A stretch of 64,000 nucleotides of DNA. It comes from CAYUVA01 sp964448115 [NCBI: uncultured bacterium] (GTDB lineage: Bacteria > CAYUVA01). The stretch spans positions 1 through 64,000 of the forward strand of contig CAYUVA010000005.1 in assembly GCA_964448115.1 (NCBI GenBank), in the 5' to 3' direction. Below are positions 15,787 through 24,193 of this stretch, one piece after another; position 1 is the stretch's first letter, and every line of letters begins with the position of its first letter. The translations under genes and the position numbers were made by a program. The notes under the pieces were generated by a model. That model worked only from the letters and a program-made list of their open reading frames with translations, made no database searches and was not told where the DNA came from.

Positions 15787-16851
15787 TTATTGCAAACTGA
15801 AGATTAACTCGATCGTTTTTTCAGCGGTCTTATCCCAGCTTAGCTCCGAGGCGCGCCCCTTACCACGCTTTCTAAGCTCATTACGCAGCGAGGAATCATT
15901 ATAGGCTTTTTCCATCTTTTCGGCGATATCCTGCACGAGAAAAGGATTGGCGAATATGGCAGCATCACCATATATTTCCCTATGTGTCGGAATGTCTGAC
16001 ACGAGGGTCGGAGCACCAGCAGCCATCGCCTCCAGCGGCGGGAAGCCGAAGCCCTCGTAAATAGACAAAAAAAGCACCATGACTGCCTGGTTATAAAGAT
16101 AAATTACCTGTTCATCTGTAAGATAGTCAGTAAAGACAATATCTTGCTGATAGCGCTTGCCGTATTCGATGATTCCCTGGTAGAGCCAGCCTTTCTGTCC
16201 CACGATCACAAGCTTTCCGTTAAACCCGCTTTTTTGCTTGAACTCTCTGAAGGCGCGCATGGTATTGACCAGGTTCTTACGAGGCTCTATGTTGCCTACA
16301 TAAAGCATGAACTCATCATCCACCGACAGGTTTCGCAGAACATCGCCCGCATCGGGCGAGGGTGGTTGGAAGAATTTCTCGTCGATGCCATTTAATATAG
16401 GGTGGATCTTATCCGCATCCGCCCAAGGCAGGTAGCGGAGTATATCCTCCTTTACGGCTTCGGACACGGTTATTATCGCATCGGCTCGCTTGACAGCCAT
16501 GCGAATCATGGCTCGCATAAAAAGAACGAACTTGGCTGGATAGGAATCAGGCACTGCCCAAACGCCCATGTCATGTATTGTCGCCAGCCTCTTTATGCCC
16601 AGGCTGAAACGAGGGATGTAAAAACCGGGGGAGAAAAACAAATCACCGCGCTTCAAGGCAGCTACCGCCGGCACATACAGATGCTCCCACAGATCAGCCA
16701 AAGGATGGCTGCTATAATGGATCGAGCTTGAAAGCAGATGATACTCGTTTTGCCTGTCGAGCCGCATCAGGCGCTCGTAGATCTGGAAGGCGTACCTCCC
16801 CACTCCCGATCTCTTAGGCTCTAGAAATCTGCCATCGAAAAGAACTATCAT
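15787..16851 (-). CDS. Glycosyltransferase family 4 (GT-B)
   Basis: 354 residues. N-terminal 'GVGRYAFQIYERL' glycine loop and C-terminal 'LYVGNIEPRKNLVNTMRAF' plus 'YEGFGFPPLEAMAAGAPTLVSD' are the acceptor and nucleotide-sugar signatures of GT4, with E-x7-E in the last. It should transfer a sugar from an activated donor to a growing glycan at the cytoplasmic membrane face. The ATG overlaps the stop of the upstream glycosyltransferase by four bases (ATGA), so expression is coupled. Confidence 0.93.
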   Translation of the reverse strand: MIVLFDGRFLEPKRSGVGRYAFQIYERLMRLDRQNEYHLLSSSIHYSSHPLADLWEHLYVPAVAALKRGDLFFSPGFYIPRFSLGIKRLATIHDMGVWAVPDSYPAKFVLFMRAMIRMAVKRADAIITVSEAVKEDILRYLPWADADKIHPILNGIDEKFFQPPSPDAGDVLRNLSVDDEFMLYVGNIEPRKNLVNTMRAFREFKQKSGFNGKLVIVGQKGWLYQGIIEYGKRYQQDIVFTDYLTDEQVIYLYNQAVMVLFLSIYEGFGFPPLEAMAAGAPTLVSDIPTHREIYGDAAIFANPFLVQDIAEKMEKAYNDSSLRNELRKRGKGRASELSWDKTAEKTIELIFSLQ

Positions 16852-17981
16852 CGAAGCAGCTCCCTGTAGAGATCCAGTGTTTCTTTTGCAGCCTTTTCCC
16901 AGGTGAACTTTCCGGCTCTCTGCAATCCTGCCTGGCGATGAACCCCTCTAAGCTGTTCATCATCGAGCATCTTGTCGATTATATGTATCATGCTATCGAT
17001 ATCAAAAGGGTCGAAGTAGGCAGCAGCCTCACCGGCTATCTCCGGGAGGGAGCTTGTGTTGCTACAGGCGACCGGCGTGCCCGAAGCCATAGCCTCTAGC
17101 ACTGGCAGCCCAAAACCCTCATAAAGCGATGGAAGCACGAATAATACTGCATTCTTTAGCAAAACGCGATAATATTCATCACAGATATAACCGGTGATGT
17201 GTATGCGAGCAGCCAATTCGGGCGAGATCTCCTCCAGGATCCCATCAAATCCCCAGCCTGGCTTGCCGACAATGACCAATCGGTGATCACTATAGCGGAC
17301 CGGTAGCTGCCTGAAAGCCTTGATCAGTGAAGTCAGGTTCTTGCGTGGCTCCAAGGTTGCCGTGCAGAGAATATATGGATAATCACCGATTCCAAGCTCG
17401 CCTAGAACCTGCTTGATAAAAGCTTCGTCAGGTCTTTTATAAAAAAATTCCCCTACTCCCTCATAGATTACTCGAATTTGCTCTTCAGGTACCTCGAAGA
17501 ACTCGACCAGGTCAGAGGCAGTATGCCTTGACACGGCGATTAAGGCATCGACCTGTTCTATTTTTCTGGCAAGCACCTTCCTGAAGTAAGCGCCACCGTA
17601 TTTCTCGCCATAAGTTGCATCGCGCATGAAAGCCAGGTCATGGATGGTGGCAACCGTCTTTGCATGCTTGAGCGCCTGGTAGAAGAAATTCGGCGAGTGA
17701 AAGAGATCGATCCTACCGACGAGATGCTCAATTGCTGGGAAATCCCATCGTTGCCATAGCTTCAAGAGCAGTCTTCCCGGGATGCGCCAATGTCGAGCAG
17801 AGATGTTGTCAGCCGACAATAGGTTACCCTGGTAACGCTTTTTCAACGAGTAAAATAGCAGCTTGTAGTGATTATCAAGGTCGATTTTGGATAGGGATTC
17901 TATCAGGGCATTGGTATATCTACCCACGCCGGTCGGTCGGTCTAGCAGAGACGAGGCATCCAGGCAGATATCAAAGCTCAA
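16848..17981 (-). CDS. Glycosyltransferase family 4 (GT-B)
   Basis: 377 residues, a paralogue of the following gene. 'GVGRYTNALIESL' near the N-terminus and 'ATLEPRKNLTSLIKAF' plus 'YEGFGLPVLEAMASGTPVACSN' in the C-terminal half identify GT4. The start is TTG at 17981, overlapping the tolQ stop (TTGA) and preceded by a purine-rich GGAGAGGGGAGA site, which supports this non-ATG start. Donor and acceptor sugars cannot be deduced. Confidence 0.92.
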   Translation of the reverse strand: MSFDICLDASSLLDRPTGVGRYTNALIESLSKIDLDNHYKLLFYSLKKRYQGNLLSADNISARHWRIPGRLLLKLWQRWDFPAIEHLVGRIDLFHSPNFFYQALKHAKTVATIHDLAFMRDATYGEKYGGAYFRKVLARKIEQVDALIAVSRHTASDLVEFFEVPEEQIRVIYEGVGEFFYKRPDEAFIKQVLGELGIGDYPYILCTATLEPRKNLTSLIKAFRQLPVRYSDHRLVIVGKPGWGFDGILEEISPELAARIHITGYICDEYYRVLLKNAVLFVLPSLYEGFGLPVLEAMASGTPVACSNTSSLPEIAGEAAAYFDPFDIDSMIHIIDKMLDDEQLRGVHRQAGLQRAGKFTWEKAAKETLDLYRELLR

Positions 17982-18688
17982 TCTCCCCTCTCCAGGTAGG
18001 CGATGAACAGGGTTATGAAGTTGGTGGTCTTCTGGCTGATATACCGCAGCTTGCTCATAAAGTAGTTGTAGGCAACCACGGCAGGTATGGCAGCGAACAG
18101 CCCCATGGCGGTCGCGACCAGGGCTGTAGATATGCCCGGCGCCACGGTTGCCAGGCTGGCTGACTTGCGAATGCCGATCTCGGCAAAGGCGTCTATGATG
18201 CCGAGCACGGTGCCTAATAATCCGATGAACGGGGTAACGCTGCCCGTGGTAGCGAGGAATATTAGCTTACGGCGCAGCTTGAGCAGCGACTCCTCCTTCT
18301 CGGCTGATATCACTCCCTGTATGAATGCTGGACTAACCTTGTCGATTGCCATCAATGGCTCATCCTTCGGATTGCCGGGGGTAAAAAGCTCCAGAAATGC
18401 AGCTCTGAAGGCTTGAGCAGCAGGAGCAGCCTTGAAGCGCCCCAGGCTCGCTGCTGTCTGCTCGCTGATACCACTTCGCCTGAAGACATCCAAGAATCGG
18501 GAATTTTGTCTCATAGCCCGTTTGATAACGATGAATTTCTCCAGGATTATAGCCCAGGAGAAGACGGAAAATAGGGTTAATGTTGCGATGACAGCCTTTG
18601 CCACCCAGTCCGACTTGATGATGTAGTCATAGACGATATTCTGCAGCGATACGGCAGGCACCATGGTATGTAAGATAAGCGTTTCCAT
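17978..18688 (-). CDS. tolQ: MotA/TolQ/ExbB proton-channel protein
   Basis: 236 residues with three transmembrane helices: about 30-50, then a pair around 'LIFLATTGSVTPFIGLLGTVLGIIDAF' and 'TALVATAMGLFAAIPAVVAYNYF'. These are the classic TolQ/ExbB signatures, including the conserved Thr/Pro/Gly in the second and third helices. By family it forms a proton channel with TolR/ExbD that energises envelope processes. No TolR/ExbD gene is adjacent, since the next genes are glycosyltransferases. TolQ versus ExbB cannot be settled on sequence alone; the N-terminal layout favours TolQ. Confidence 0.87.
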   Translation of the reverse strand: METLILHTMVPAVSLQNIVYDYIIKSDWVAKAVIATLTLFSVFSWAIILEKFIVIKRAMRQNSRFLDVFRRSGISEQTAASLGRFKAAPAAQAFRAAFLELFTPGNPKDEPLMAIDKVSPAFIQGVISAEKEESLLKLRRKLIFLATTGSVTPFIGLLGTVLGIIDAFAEIGIRKSASLATVAPGISTALVATAMGLFAAIPAVVAYNYFMSKLRYISQKTTNFITLFIAYLERGD

Positions 18689-18702
18689 CTATAAAAATTT
18701 GG

Positions 18703-19527
18703 TTATCCGAAAAATACAGAGCGTCGTTTCTTGAGTATCTCCACTATGCGATTCTGGATGATCTGGCGGATCTCCTCGGCGATGGTCTGGATTAGGTAAT
18801 CATCATCGACCGCCGAAGGGTCGAAGTTATCGAAGCGTACCGGATTCTCGAAGTGGATAAACCACTTGGATGGCATAGGTATCAATCCGAGAGGTCCCAG
18901 CCAGGGGAATGTAGTCGTAATCGGCAGATAAGGCAGTCCGAACCACTTTGCAGGATACTTGAGGTTATATATTATCGAGTAGGCTTCCTCGGCGCCGACC
19001 ACAGCGACCGGTATGATAGGCACCTTGGCTTGTATTGCCATGCGCACGAAGCCCCCCCTGCCGAAGCGCTGGAGCACATATCGCTTGGATCTCTCCTTGC
19101 CTATACCTTTGACGCCCTCGGGGAAGACGAGCACCGGCTCACCTTTTTTAAGCAGCCATACGGTGTTCTCAGGACAAGCGAGAACCTGACCGGTGCGCGA
19201 AAAGAAGACATTCAAGAAAGGAATCTTATAGACGAACTTCTCCACCAGCACGCGAAGGTTGCGCTTGTTGGGGGTCTGCTTATACACCGCCAGCTTTATC
19301 ATAACCGCATCGATCGGTATTACACCGGAGTGATTGGCGACCAACAGCACTCCGCCATTGGAGGGGACATTCTCGATGCCGCTGGTCTCGACACGCCAGT
19401 AATACTTGTAAATCAAATCGAAGATCGGCGCGTACTTATCCAGCGCCTGTCGATCGCAGCCGAACTCATCATATTCAGGCTCTTTAATCGTTTTATCGAG
19501 TTCTTTCTTTCTGGTGGGAGTTGTCAT
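18703..19527 (-). CDS. Lysophospholipid acyltransferase (PlsC-like)
   Basis: 274 residues. The acyltransferase block shows 'VANHSGVIPIDAV' (H66 with D73, the wider HSGxxPxD variant found in some glycerol acyltransferases) and 'FPEGVKG' about 70 residues later, which contacts the phosphate. It likely acylates lysophosphatidic acid or a related lipid at the membrane. No obvious transmembrane helix apart from hydrophobic patches. Located 11 bases downstream of metG and 14 before tolQ. Confidence 0.87.
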   Translation of the reverse strand: MTTPTRKKELDKTIKEPEYDEFGCDRQALDKYAPIFDLIYKYYWRVETSGIENVPSNGGVLLVANHSGVIPIDAVMIKLAVYKQTPNKRNLRVLVEKFVYKIPFLNVFFSRTGQVLACPENTVWLLKKGEPVLVFPEGVKGIGKERSKRYVLQRFGRGGFVRMAIQAKVPIIPVAVVGAEEAYSIIYNLKYPAKWFGLPYLPITTTFPWLGPLGLIPMPSKWFIHFENPVRFDNFDPSAVDDDYLIQTIAEEIRQIIQNRIVEILKKRRSVFFG

Positions 19528-19538
19528 GGTGAATCAAT

Positions 19539-21464
19539 TTAGCTCACTTTGTCTCCGAGTTTCGCTTCCTTGTCCAGGGTAACCAGCACGGTATCCTTAG
19601 CGCCTCCGGCAGCCAGGAGCATTCCATTCGATGTTATGCCACCTATTTTCGCCGGCTTCAGATTGGCTACCAGCACTATCTGTTTGCCAACAAGCTCCTC
19701 TGGAGTGTAGGATTCGCCGATGCCGGCAACGATGACGCGCTGCTCATCACCCAGGCTAACCTTTATCTTAAGCAGCCGATCCTTCTTCGGCACCCTCTCA
19801 GCCTCGATGATGCGTGCGGTTCTCAAATCCAGCCTGGCGAAATCATCTATGTCTATGAGGTCTTGCCCTTGCTTTTCCTTCATCTTCTCATCCTTTTTTT
19901 CATCTTTAATGGTAATTGTTTCCTTGCTTTTTTTATCTATGCGTGGAAATAGCTGCTCAAGTTGGTTGATCCTGCCCCCTCTAGGCGTAAGCCCCCATTT
20001 CCCGTCATAGAGCTGCTCTTCAGCCTTATCTTCAATGCCGAGCGCATGGTAGATCCTCTGGGCTGCCACCGGCATATAGGGGGATATAAACAATGCCACA
20101 TGGCGCAGTGCTTCCAGGAGATTATAAAGAATGGTATCTACCCGATCCTGCTGCTTGTTCTTCATCTTCTCCCAGGGCTTTTGCGTCTGTATGTACTTGT
20201 TTACCCTGGAAATGTAATCCCAGATCTCCTTAAGGGCGGTGTCGAACCTAAGCTCCTCTATATGCTCAAAAAGGCGCGGAATCATCTCGGTCGGCGGCTG
20301 GATCAGCTCCTCATCAGCACCATCATACCCCCTAGGCTCTTTGATTACCCCGTCGTTGTACTTGGAGACCATAGCCAGTGTGCGATTGAGCGCATTTCCG
20401 AGATCATTTGCCAGGTCGGCATTTATCCGCTCTATCATCTTGCCCTCGGTATAATCCCCATCGAATCCGAAGGGAACCTCCCTGAGCAGGAAATATCGCA
20501 CCTGATCGATCCCGAAGCGCTCTATAAGCGGAATGGGTCGCAAAAAGTTCCCTGCCGACTTGGACATCTTCTGTCCATCGACCGTCCACCATCCGTGGGC
20601 GAAGACCAGCTTGGGGGGTGCAATGCCGAGCGATATCAAAAGAGCCGGCCAGTAAACCGCGTGGAATCTAAGTATATCCTTGCCAATTACATGCACTGCA
20701 TGTTGCCAGAACTTCTCGAATCTATCCTTATTATCGATATATCCAATGCCGGAAAGGTAGTTTATCAGCGCATCGATCCAGACATATATGACATGGTGTT
20801 CATTGCCCGGCACTGGCACACCCCAGGTTATGGATGTGCGGGTTACGCTAAGATCGCGCAGACCACTATTTATGAAGCTGATCACCTCGTTTTTTCTAAT
20901 CTCCGGCAGCACAGCCCTTGGATTGCGCTGGTAGTGTTCAAGCAGCTTATCCTCGAAATTGGAGAGCCTGAAGAAGAAGCTCTCCTCTTTTAGTGGTATC
21001 AATTTATGTCCCGATGGACACAGATTTGCTCTGATCTGCGACTGGGGCACGAAGTCCTCGCATGTGGTGCAGTACATCCCCTCGTATTGGTCCAGGTAAA
21101 TGTTTCCGTTCTCGATGCCCCGGGCGAATAGCTCCCTAACCACATCCTCATGTCGCTTCTGGGTGGTGCGGATGAAGTCATCGTTTGTGATAAGACAAGC
21201 TTTCCAAAGCTCCTTGAAGTGCTCGACCATGATATCACAGTGCTCCAATGGAGTTCGTCCGTGAAGCTCGGCTGCCTGTTGCACCTTCTGTCCATGTTCA
21301 TCGGTGCCGGTTAGAAAGAAGACCTCCCTGCCGCAAAGGCGCATGAACCTGGCAGCCACATCGCAGGCTATGGTCGTATAGGCATTGCCGATATGAGGGA
21401 TATCGTTTACATAGTATATTGGCGTGGTTATGTAATAAGGCGTGTCATCCGCTATCAGTCTCAT
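19539..21464 (-). CDS. metG: Methionyl-tRNA synthetase
   Basis: 641 residues. Class I signatures are present: H-I-G-N at residues 24-27 (HIGH motif) and K-M-S-K-S at 299-303. A zinc-binding Cys pair (C-T-T-C) lies in the connective domain. The last 105 residues are an EMAP-II-like tRNA-binding domain ('DFARLDLRTARIIEAE', 'VANLKPAKIGGITSNGMLLAA'), after a short Lys-rich linker. It charges tRNA-Met. The start overlaps the ricT stop by 20 bases; ricT upstream of metG is an old bacterial arrangement. Confidence 0.97.
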   Translation of the reverse strand: MRLIADDTPYYITTPIYYVNDIPHIGNAYTTIACDVAARFMRLCGREVFFLTGTDEHGQKVQQAAELHGRTPLEHCDIMVEHFKELWKACLITNDDFIRTTQKRHEDVVRELFARGIENGNIYLDQYEGMYCTTCEDFVPQSQIRANLCPSGHKLIPLKEESFFFRLSNFEDKLLEHYQRNPRAVLPEIRKNEVISFINSGLRDLSVTRTSITWGVPVPGNEHHVIYVWIDALINYLSGIGYIDNKDRFEKFWQHAVHVIGKDILRFHAVYWPALLISLGIAPPKLVFAHGWWTVDGQKMSKSAGNFLRPIPLIERFGIDQVRYFLLREVPFGFDGDYTEGKMIERINADLANDLGNALNRTLAMVSKYNDGVIKEPRGYDGADEELIQPPTEMIPRLFEHIEELRFDTALKEIWDYISRVNKYIQTQKPWEKMKNKQQDRVDTILYNLLEALRHVALFISPYMPVAAQRIYHALGIEDKAEEQLYDGKWGLTPRGGRINQLEQLFPRIDKKSKETITIKDEKKDEKMKEKQGQDLIDIDDFARLDLRTARIIEAERVPKKDRLLKIKVSLGDEQRVIVAGIGESYTPEELVGKQIVLVANLKPAKIGGITSNGMLLAAGGAKDTVLVTLDKEAKLGDKVS

Positions 21465-22299
21465 TGTTTACCTTCTCCTCTATTTTCTCTGTCCTTGCGT
21501 ACTCGATGGTGATCTCCCTGGGATCTAACTCGATCGTATTGCCATCAGAAAGCTCGACCACGATAGTTTCCTTGAGCAGGTTCAAGCCGGTTACCTTTCC
21601 ATATCCCCTGCTCGTCTTTACCTGCTTGCCTATTCGGGGCAGTTGTTTACGGGTCTGCATATAATAGTCATACTCATAGGTCAAGCAACACATGAGCCTC
21701 CCGCAGATGCCTGATATCTTTGATGGAATAAGACTGAGTTCCTGGTCTTTAGCCATGCGGATCGAAACCGGCTCGAAGTCATGCAAAAAATTGCAGCAGC
21801 AAAGCTCCCTCCCGCAGGGTGCGAAGCCACCGAGCAGCTTGGCTCTATCTCGCACCCCGATCTGACGCATCTCGATACGGGTCTTGAACTTAAACGCCAG
21901 GTCTTTTACCAGCTCTCTAAAGTCGATCCTTCCGTCAGCCGTAAAATAAAAGATCAGTTTGCTACGACTGAATGTATAGTTTGTCAGCACCAGGTTCATA
22001 GGCAGATTGCGTGCTTTTATTCGCTCCTTGCAATGCTGGTGCGCTATCTTTTCGTCCTCGAGCAGTTGTTTTAATGCTTCCACATCCTCCGGGCTTCGTT
22101 TCTCGATAATCTTGTTCAACTGTTTTATCGTTTTTTGGTTATTACCCTTGTATTCAAGGGGATCGTGCAATGCAATGCAAAGCTCGTCCCCCCGCTGCCA
22201 TTCCACCAGGCAGTAATCCCCTTTTGAAAGCTCTATGTTGTTGGTATTGGCTGTTATTATGCGATGATTACGAATAAATTTCAGTTGTATATACCTCAT
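21445..22299 (-). CDS. ricT: PSP1-domain protein RicT
   Basis: 284 residues. The PSP1 domain includes the diagnostic Cys-rich stretch 'GGFAPCGRELCCCNFL' and 'GICGRLMCCLTYE'. In Bacillus this protein (YaaT) forms the RicAFT (Y) complex, carries Fe-S clusters and supports mRNA processing by RNase Y; the role in this organism is inferred. It is located between tmk and metG. The holB gene that often lies between tmk and ricT is absent here. Confidence 0.92.
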   Translation of the reverse strand: MRYIQLKFIRNHRIITANTNNIELSKGDYCLVEWQRGDELCIALHDPLEYKGNNQKTIKQLNKIIEKRSPEDVEALKQLLEDEKIAHQHCKERIKARNLPMNLVLTNYTFSRSKLIFYFTADGRIDFRELVKDLAFKFKTRIEMRQIGVRDRAKLLGGFAPCGRELCCCNFLHDFEPVSIRMAKDQELSLIPSKISGICGRLMCCLTYEYDYYMQTRKQLPRIGKQVKTSRGYGKVTGLNLLKETIVVELSDGNTIELDPREITIEYARTEKIEEKVNNETDSG

Positions 22300-22304
22300 G
22301 GCTG

Positions 22305-22943
22305 TTAAAGCTTCAGGTAAGGTTTGACTATATCCAAAATGCTCTTGAAGGTCTTGTCAACCGAATCAGAGGTGTTTACTACATATATTTTATAATCGAG
22401 CCTCTTTGCCAGCTCCCAATAACCACGCTGTACTCGCTCATGGAATGTATGATCCTCCATCTCGAAGCGATCCTTTATAAAACCTTTAAACTCCCTGTCT
22501 TTTTCATTTCGGGTCGCTCGTCTAAGCCCCTCCTCGATATCGACATCGAGCAGTATCGTGATATCCGGCAGCAGATCGATATTCATTAGCTCGCATAGGC
22601 GCCTTATCGTATCGATGGGTATGCCTCTGCCATACCCCTGGTAGGCATAAGTGGAGTAGATAAATCGATCCGAGATGACCACCTTACCGGCGTTTAGCGC
22701 TGGCTTTATTACTTGTTCGATGATCTGGAGTCGGGCAGCAGTATAAAGCAAAAGCTCGGTTTCAGGGAGCATTTCAGTAAAACTGGGTGAAAGCAGCACC
22801 TGGCGCAGCATTTCACCTATCGGTGTTCCCCCCGGCTCCCTGGTAACTAGCACATCGAAATCCTTTGAGACCAGGTATTTTTCGAGCTTTTTAATATGGG
22901 TGCTCTTGCCACTCCCCTCTACACCCTCGAGGGTGATGAACAT
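22305..22943 (-). CDS. tmk: Thymidylate kinase
   Basis: 212 residues, normal length. P-loop 'GVEGSGKSTH' at residues 7-16, 'TREPGGTPIGE' (the dTMP-binding DR/REPGG motif) and 'DRFIYSTYAYQGYGRG' identify the family. It phosphorylates dTMP to dTDP in the cytoplasm. It is the first gene of the minus-strand run down to the flippase at 14305. Confidence 0.96.
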   Translation of the reverse strand: MFITLEGVEGSGKSTHIKKLEKYLVSKDFDVLVTREPGGTPIGEMLRQVLLSPSFTEMLPETELLLYTAARLQIIEQVIKPALNAGKVVISDRFIYSTYAYQGYGRGIPIDTIRRLCELMNIDLLPDITILLDVDIEEGLRRATRNEKDREFKGFIKDRFEMEDHTFHERVQRGYWELAKRLDYKIYVVNTSDSVDKTFKSILDIVKPYLKL

Positions 22944-23419
22944 AACGAATATCCCTTCAGAAGGTTTGCATATTTATACTTCTACGACCACAATAATTAA
23001 CAGCAACGCAAGATCATGTCAATTAGAACCTTTACCCGCTAAAAGTAATTTAACCCCAAAAACATTCCGACAAGATAATGAAATCCTAACTTTTGTCTTG
23101 ATATGTCATAGGAAAAGGATGCACCGATGCAACCTAAGTGGTCTTTTCAACCATTCATACCAGAATAAGAACCACTCAATAAAGTCTTTTAATTCAACAG
23201 GATAAGCCATTAGTGGTTGATATCCACCACCACAGCCATTGGCACCGGTTCACTTCAACCAGAGGCAATGATGAGTAATAATTTTGCATTTAGACAAATG
23301 GTCTTTATTTTCAGTAGGTTATGGCGTTTCATGCATTAAGTCGTTATTTGGAACGGTACTTGCTCCCTTAAGTAGCGTAAACAATGAACGATGAACTATA
23401 TAACCATAGGGAGGATAAC
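22944..23419. other. Intergenic region between tmk and a small secreted-protein gene
   Basis: About 475 bases with no credible gene. It holds a likely tmk promoter (22994-23022, minus), a weak possible promoter for the plus-strand gene (TTGCAT 23284-23289, 16-base spacer, TATTTT 23306-23311) and an imperfect palindrome gtggttgatatccaccac at 23213-23230. No known RNA family is recognised. Confidence 0.5.
22994..23022 (-). promoter_or_regulatory. Promoter of the tmk run
   Basis: On the minus strand TTGACA (23022-23017), a 17-base spacer and TAATTA (22999-22994). Lies 51 bases before the tmk ATG. Confidence 0.5.
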
Positions 23420-23935
23420 ATGACAACGAGAAAGTTCACTAGTTACTTAACGATGACTGTGCTTCTAGTCGCTGCTTTCATGGTGATGGAGCCGCTGGCT
23501 GCTAACGCAACAGTACCTGGAGATGATGGCTGGCGTGCGCTAAATTCAATCACCAGGAGTTTCTGGGCATATCCGGAGGGAGCGAGCTATCAGTTTGCCA
23601 ATCTAGCTTATATAAATTTCCCACAGGGCGCTGTATCTGAGCCTATCGAGTTCACCGTAGTTGCAACCCGTTACCTTATTGATGTTAAAGAGTACGCCTT
23701 GGTTTTCGACTTCTCACCTGACTATGAGTTTGGCGTACCGATAACCCTGGGCTTGAGCAACAGGATACTTGGATATAAGCCGGGTGATGAGGTCATCTTT
23801 CTGTACTACGATGATGAAACCGACGAGTGGATCGAGCTATATCAAGGCATCTACGATGGCAAGACCCACTGGGTGATCTTCGAGATCGACCATTTCTCCA
23901 CCTACGCCTTCATCAAGCCGAAGCTGACTCCCTAA
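23420..23935 (+). CDS. Small exported protein of unknown function
   Basis: About 171 residues from the ATG at 23420, chosen because a near-perfect GGGAGGA site lies just upstream; an ATG at 23384 has no such site. Residues about 1-30 form a signal peptide ending 'LAANA'. The mature part has two beta-rich blocks: 'INFPQGAVSEPIEFTV' and a C-terminal 'DDETDEWIEL...IFEIDHFSTYAF'. The last motif resembles the closing strands of ZU5-type or PKD-like secreted beta domains ('thFSxYa'). No enzyme motif. It stands alone, followed by a strong terminator at 24019. Confidence 0.75.
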   Translation: MTTRKFTSYLTMTVLLVAAFMVMEPLAANATVPGDDGWRALNSITRSFWAYPEGASYQFANLAYINFPQGAVSEPIEFTVVATRYLIDVKEYALVFDFSPDYEFGVPITLGLSNRILGYKPGDEVIFLYYDDETDEWIELYQGIYDGKTHWVIFEIDHFSTYAFIKPKLTP

Positions 23936-24018
23936 AAGCGCGACAGACCATCATACCTCGAGGGGCGATGAGATTTAGATAGCGTCGTCCAAACAACCTA
24001 ACCTACAACCATCCAGCC

Positions 24019-24054
24019 GAAGGGGCGGGGATACAAATCCCCGCCCTTTCTTTG
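24019..24054 (+). terminator. Rho-independent terminator
   Basis: A G+C-rich stem (aaggggcgggga with tccccgcccttt) around a 6-base loop, followed by ctttg. It closes the small secreted-protein gene. Confidence 0.75.
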
Positions 24055-24112
24055 CCTCTCTCTCCTCTACCACTCTATCACTTATTTTATCCCCAAGTGC
24101 CATAGAGATTCC

Positions 24113-24140
24113 TTGACATTTGAAGATGTTGTGATAATTT
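24113..24140 (+). promoter_or_regulatory. Promoter of the M1-like peptidase gene
   Basis: Consensus TTGACA (24113-24118), a 16-base spacer and TAATTT (24135-24140), about 54 bases before the ATG. Confidence 0.6.
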
Positions 24141-24193
24141 AACTTCGGTAAAAATTGACTTATTAACAGCATAACAACGAATGCGAGGTAAAA

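Noticed and set aside
19962-20993. 343-codon plus-strand frame antisense to metG
   Set aside because: Lies fully inside an unmistakable methionyl-tRNA synthetase gene on the other strand and has no recognisable protein pattern.
23213-23230. Palindrome as a terminator
   Set aside because: No T-run follows and it is not next to a gene end.
22944-23419. Riboswitch in the long gap (c-di-GMP or cobalamin type)
   Set aside because: I could not find the conserved core sequences of these classes.
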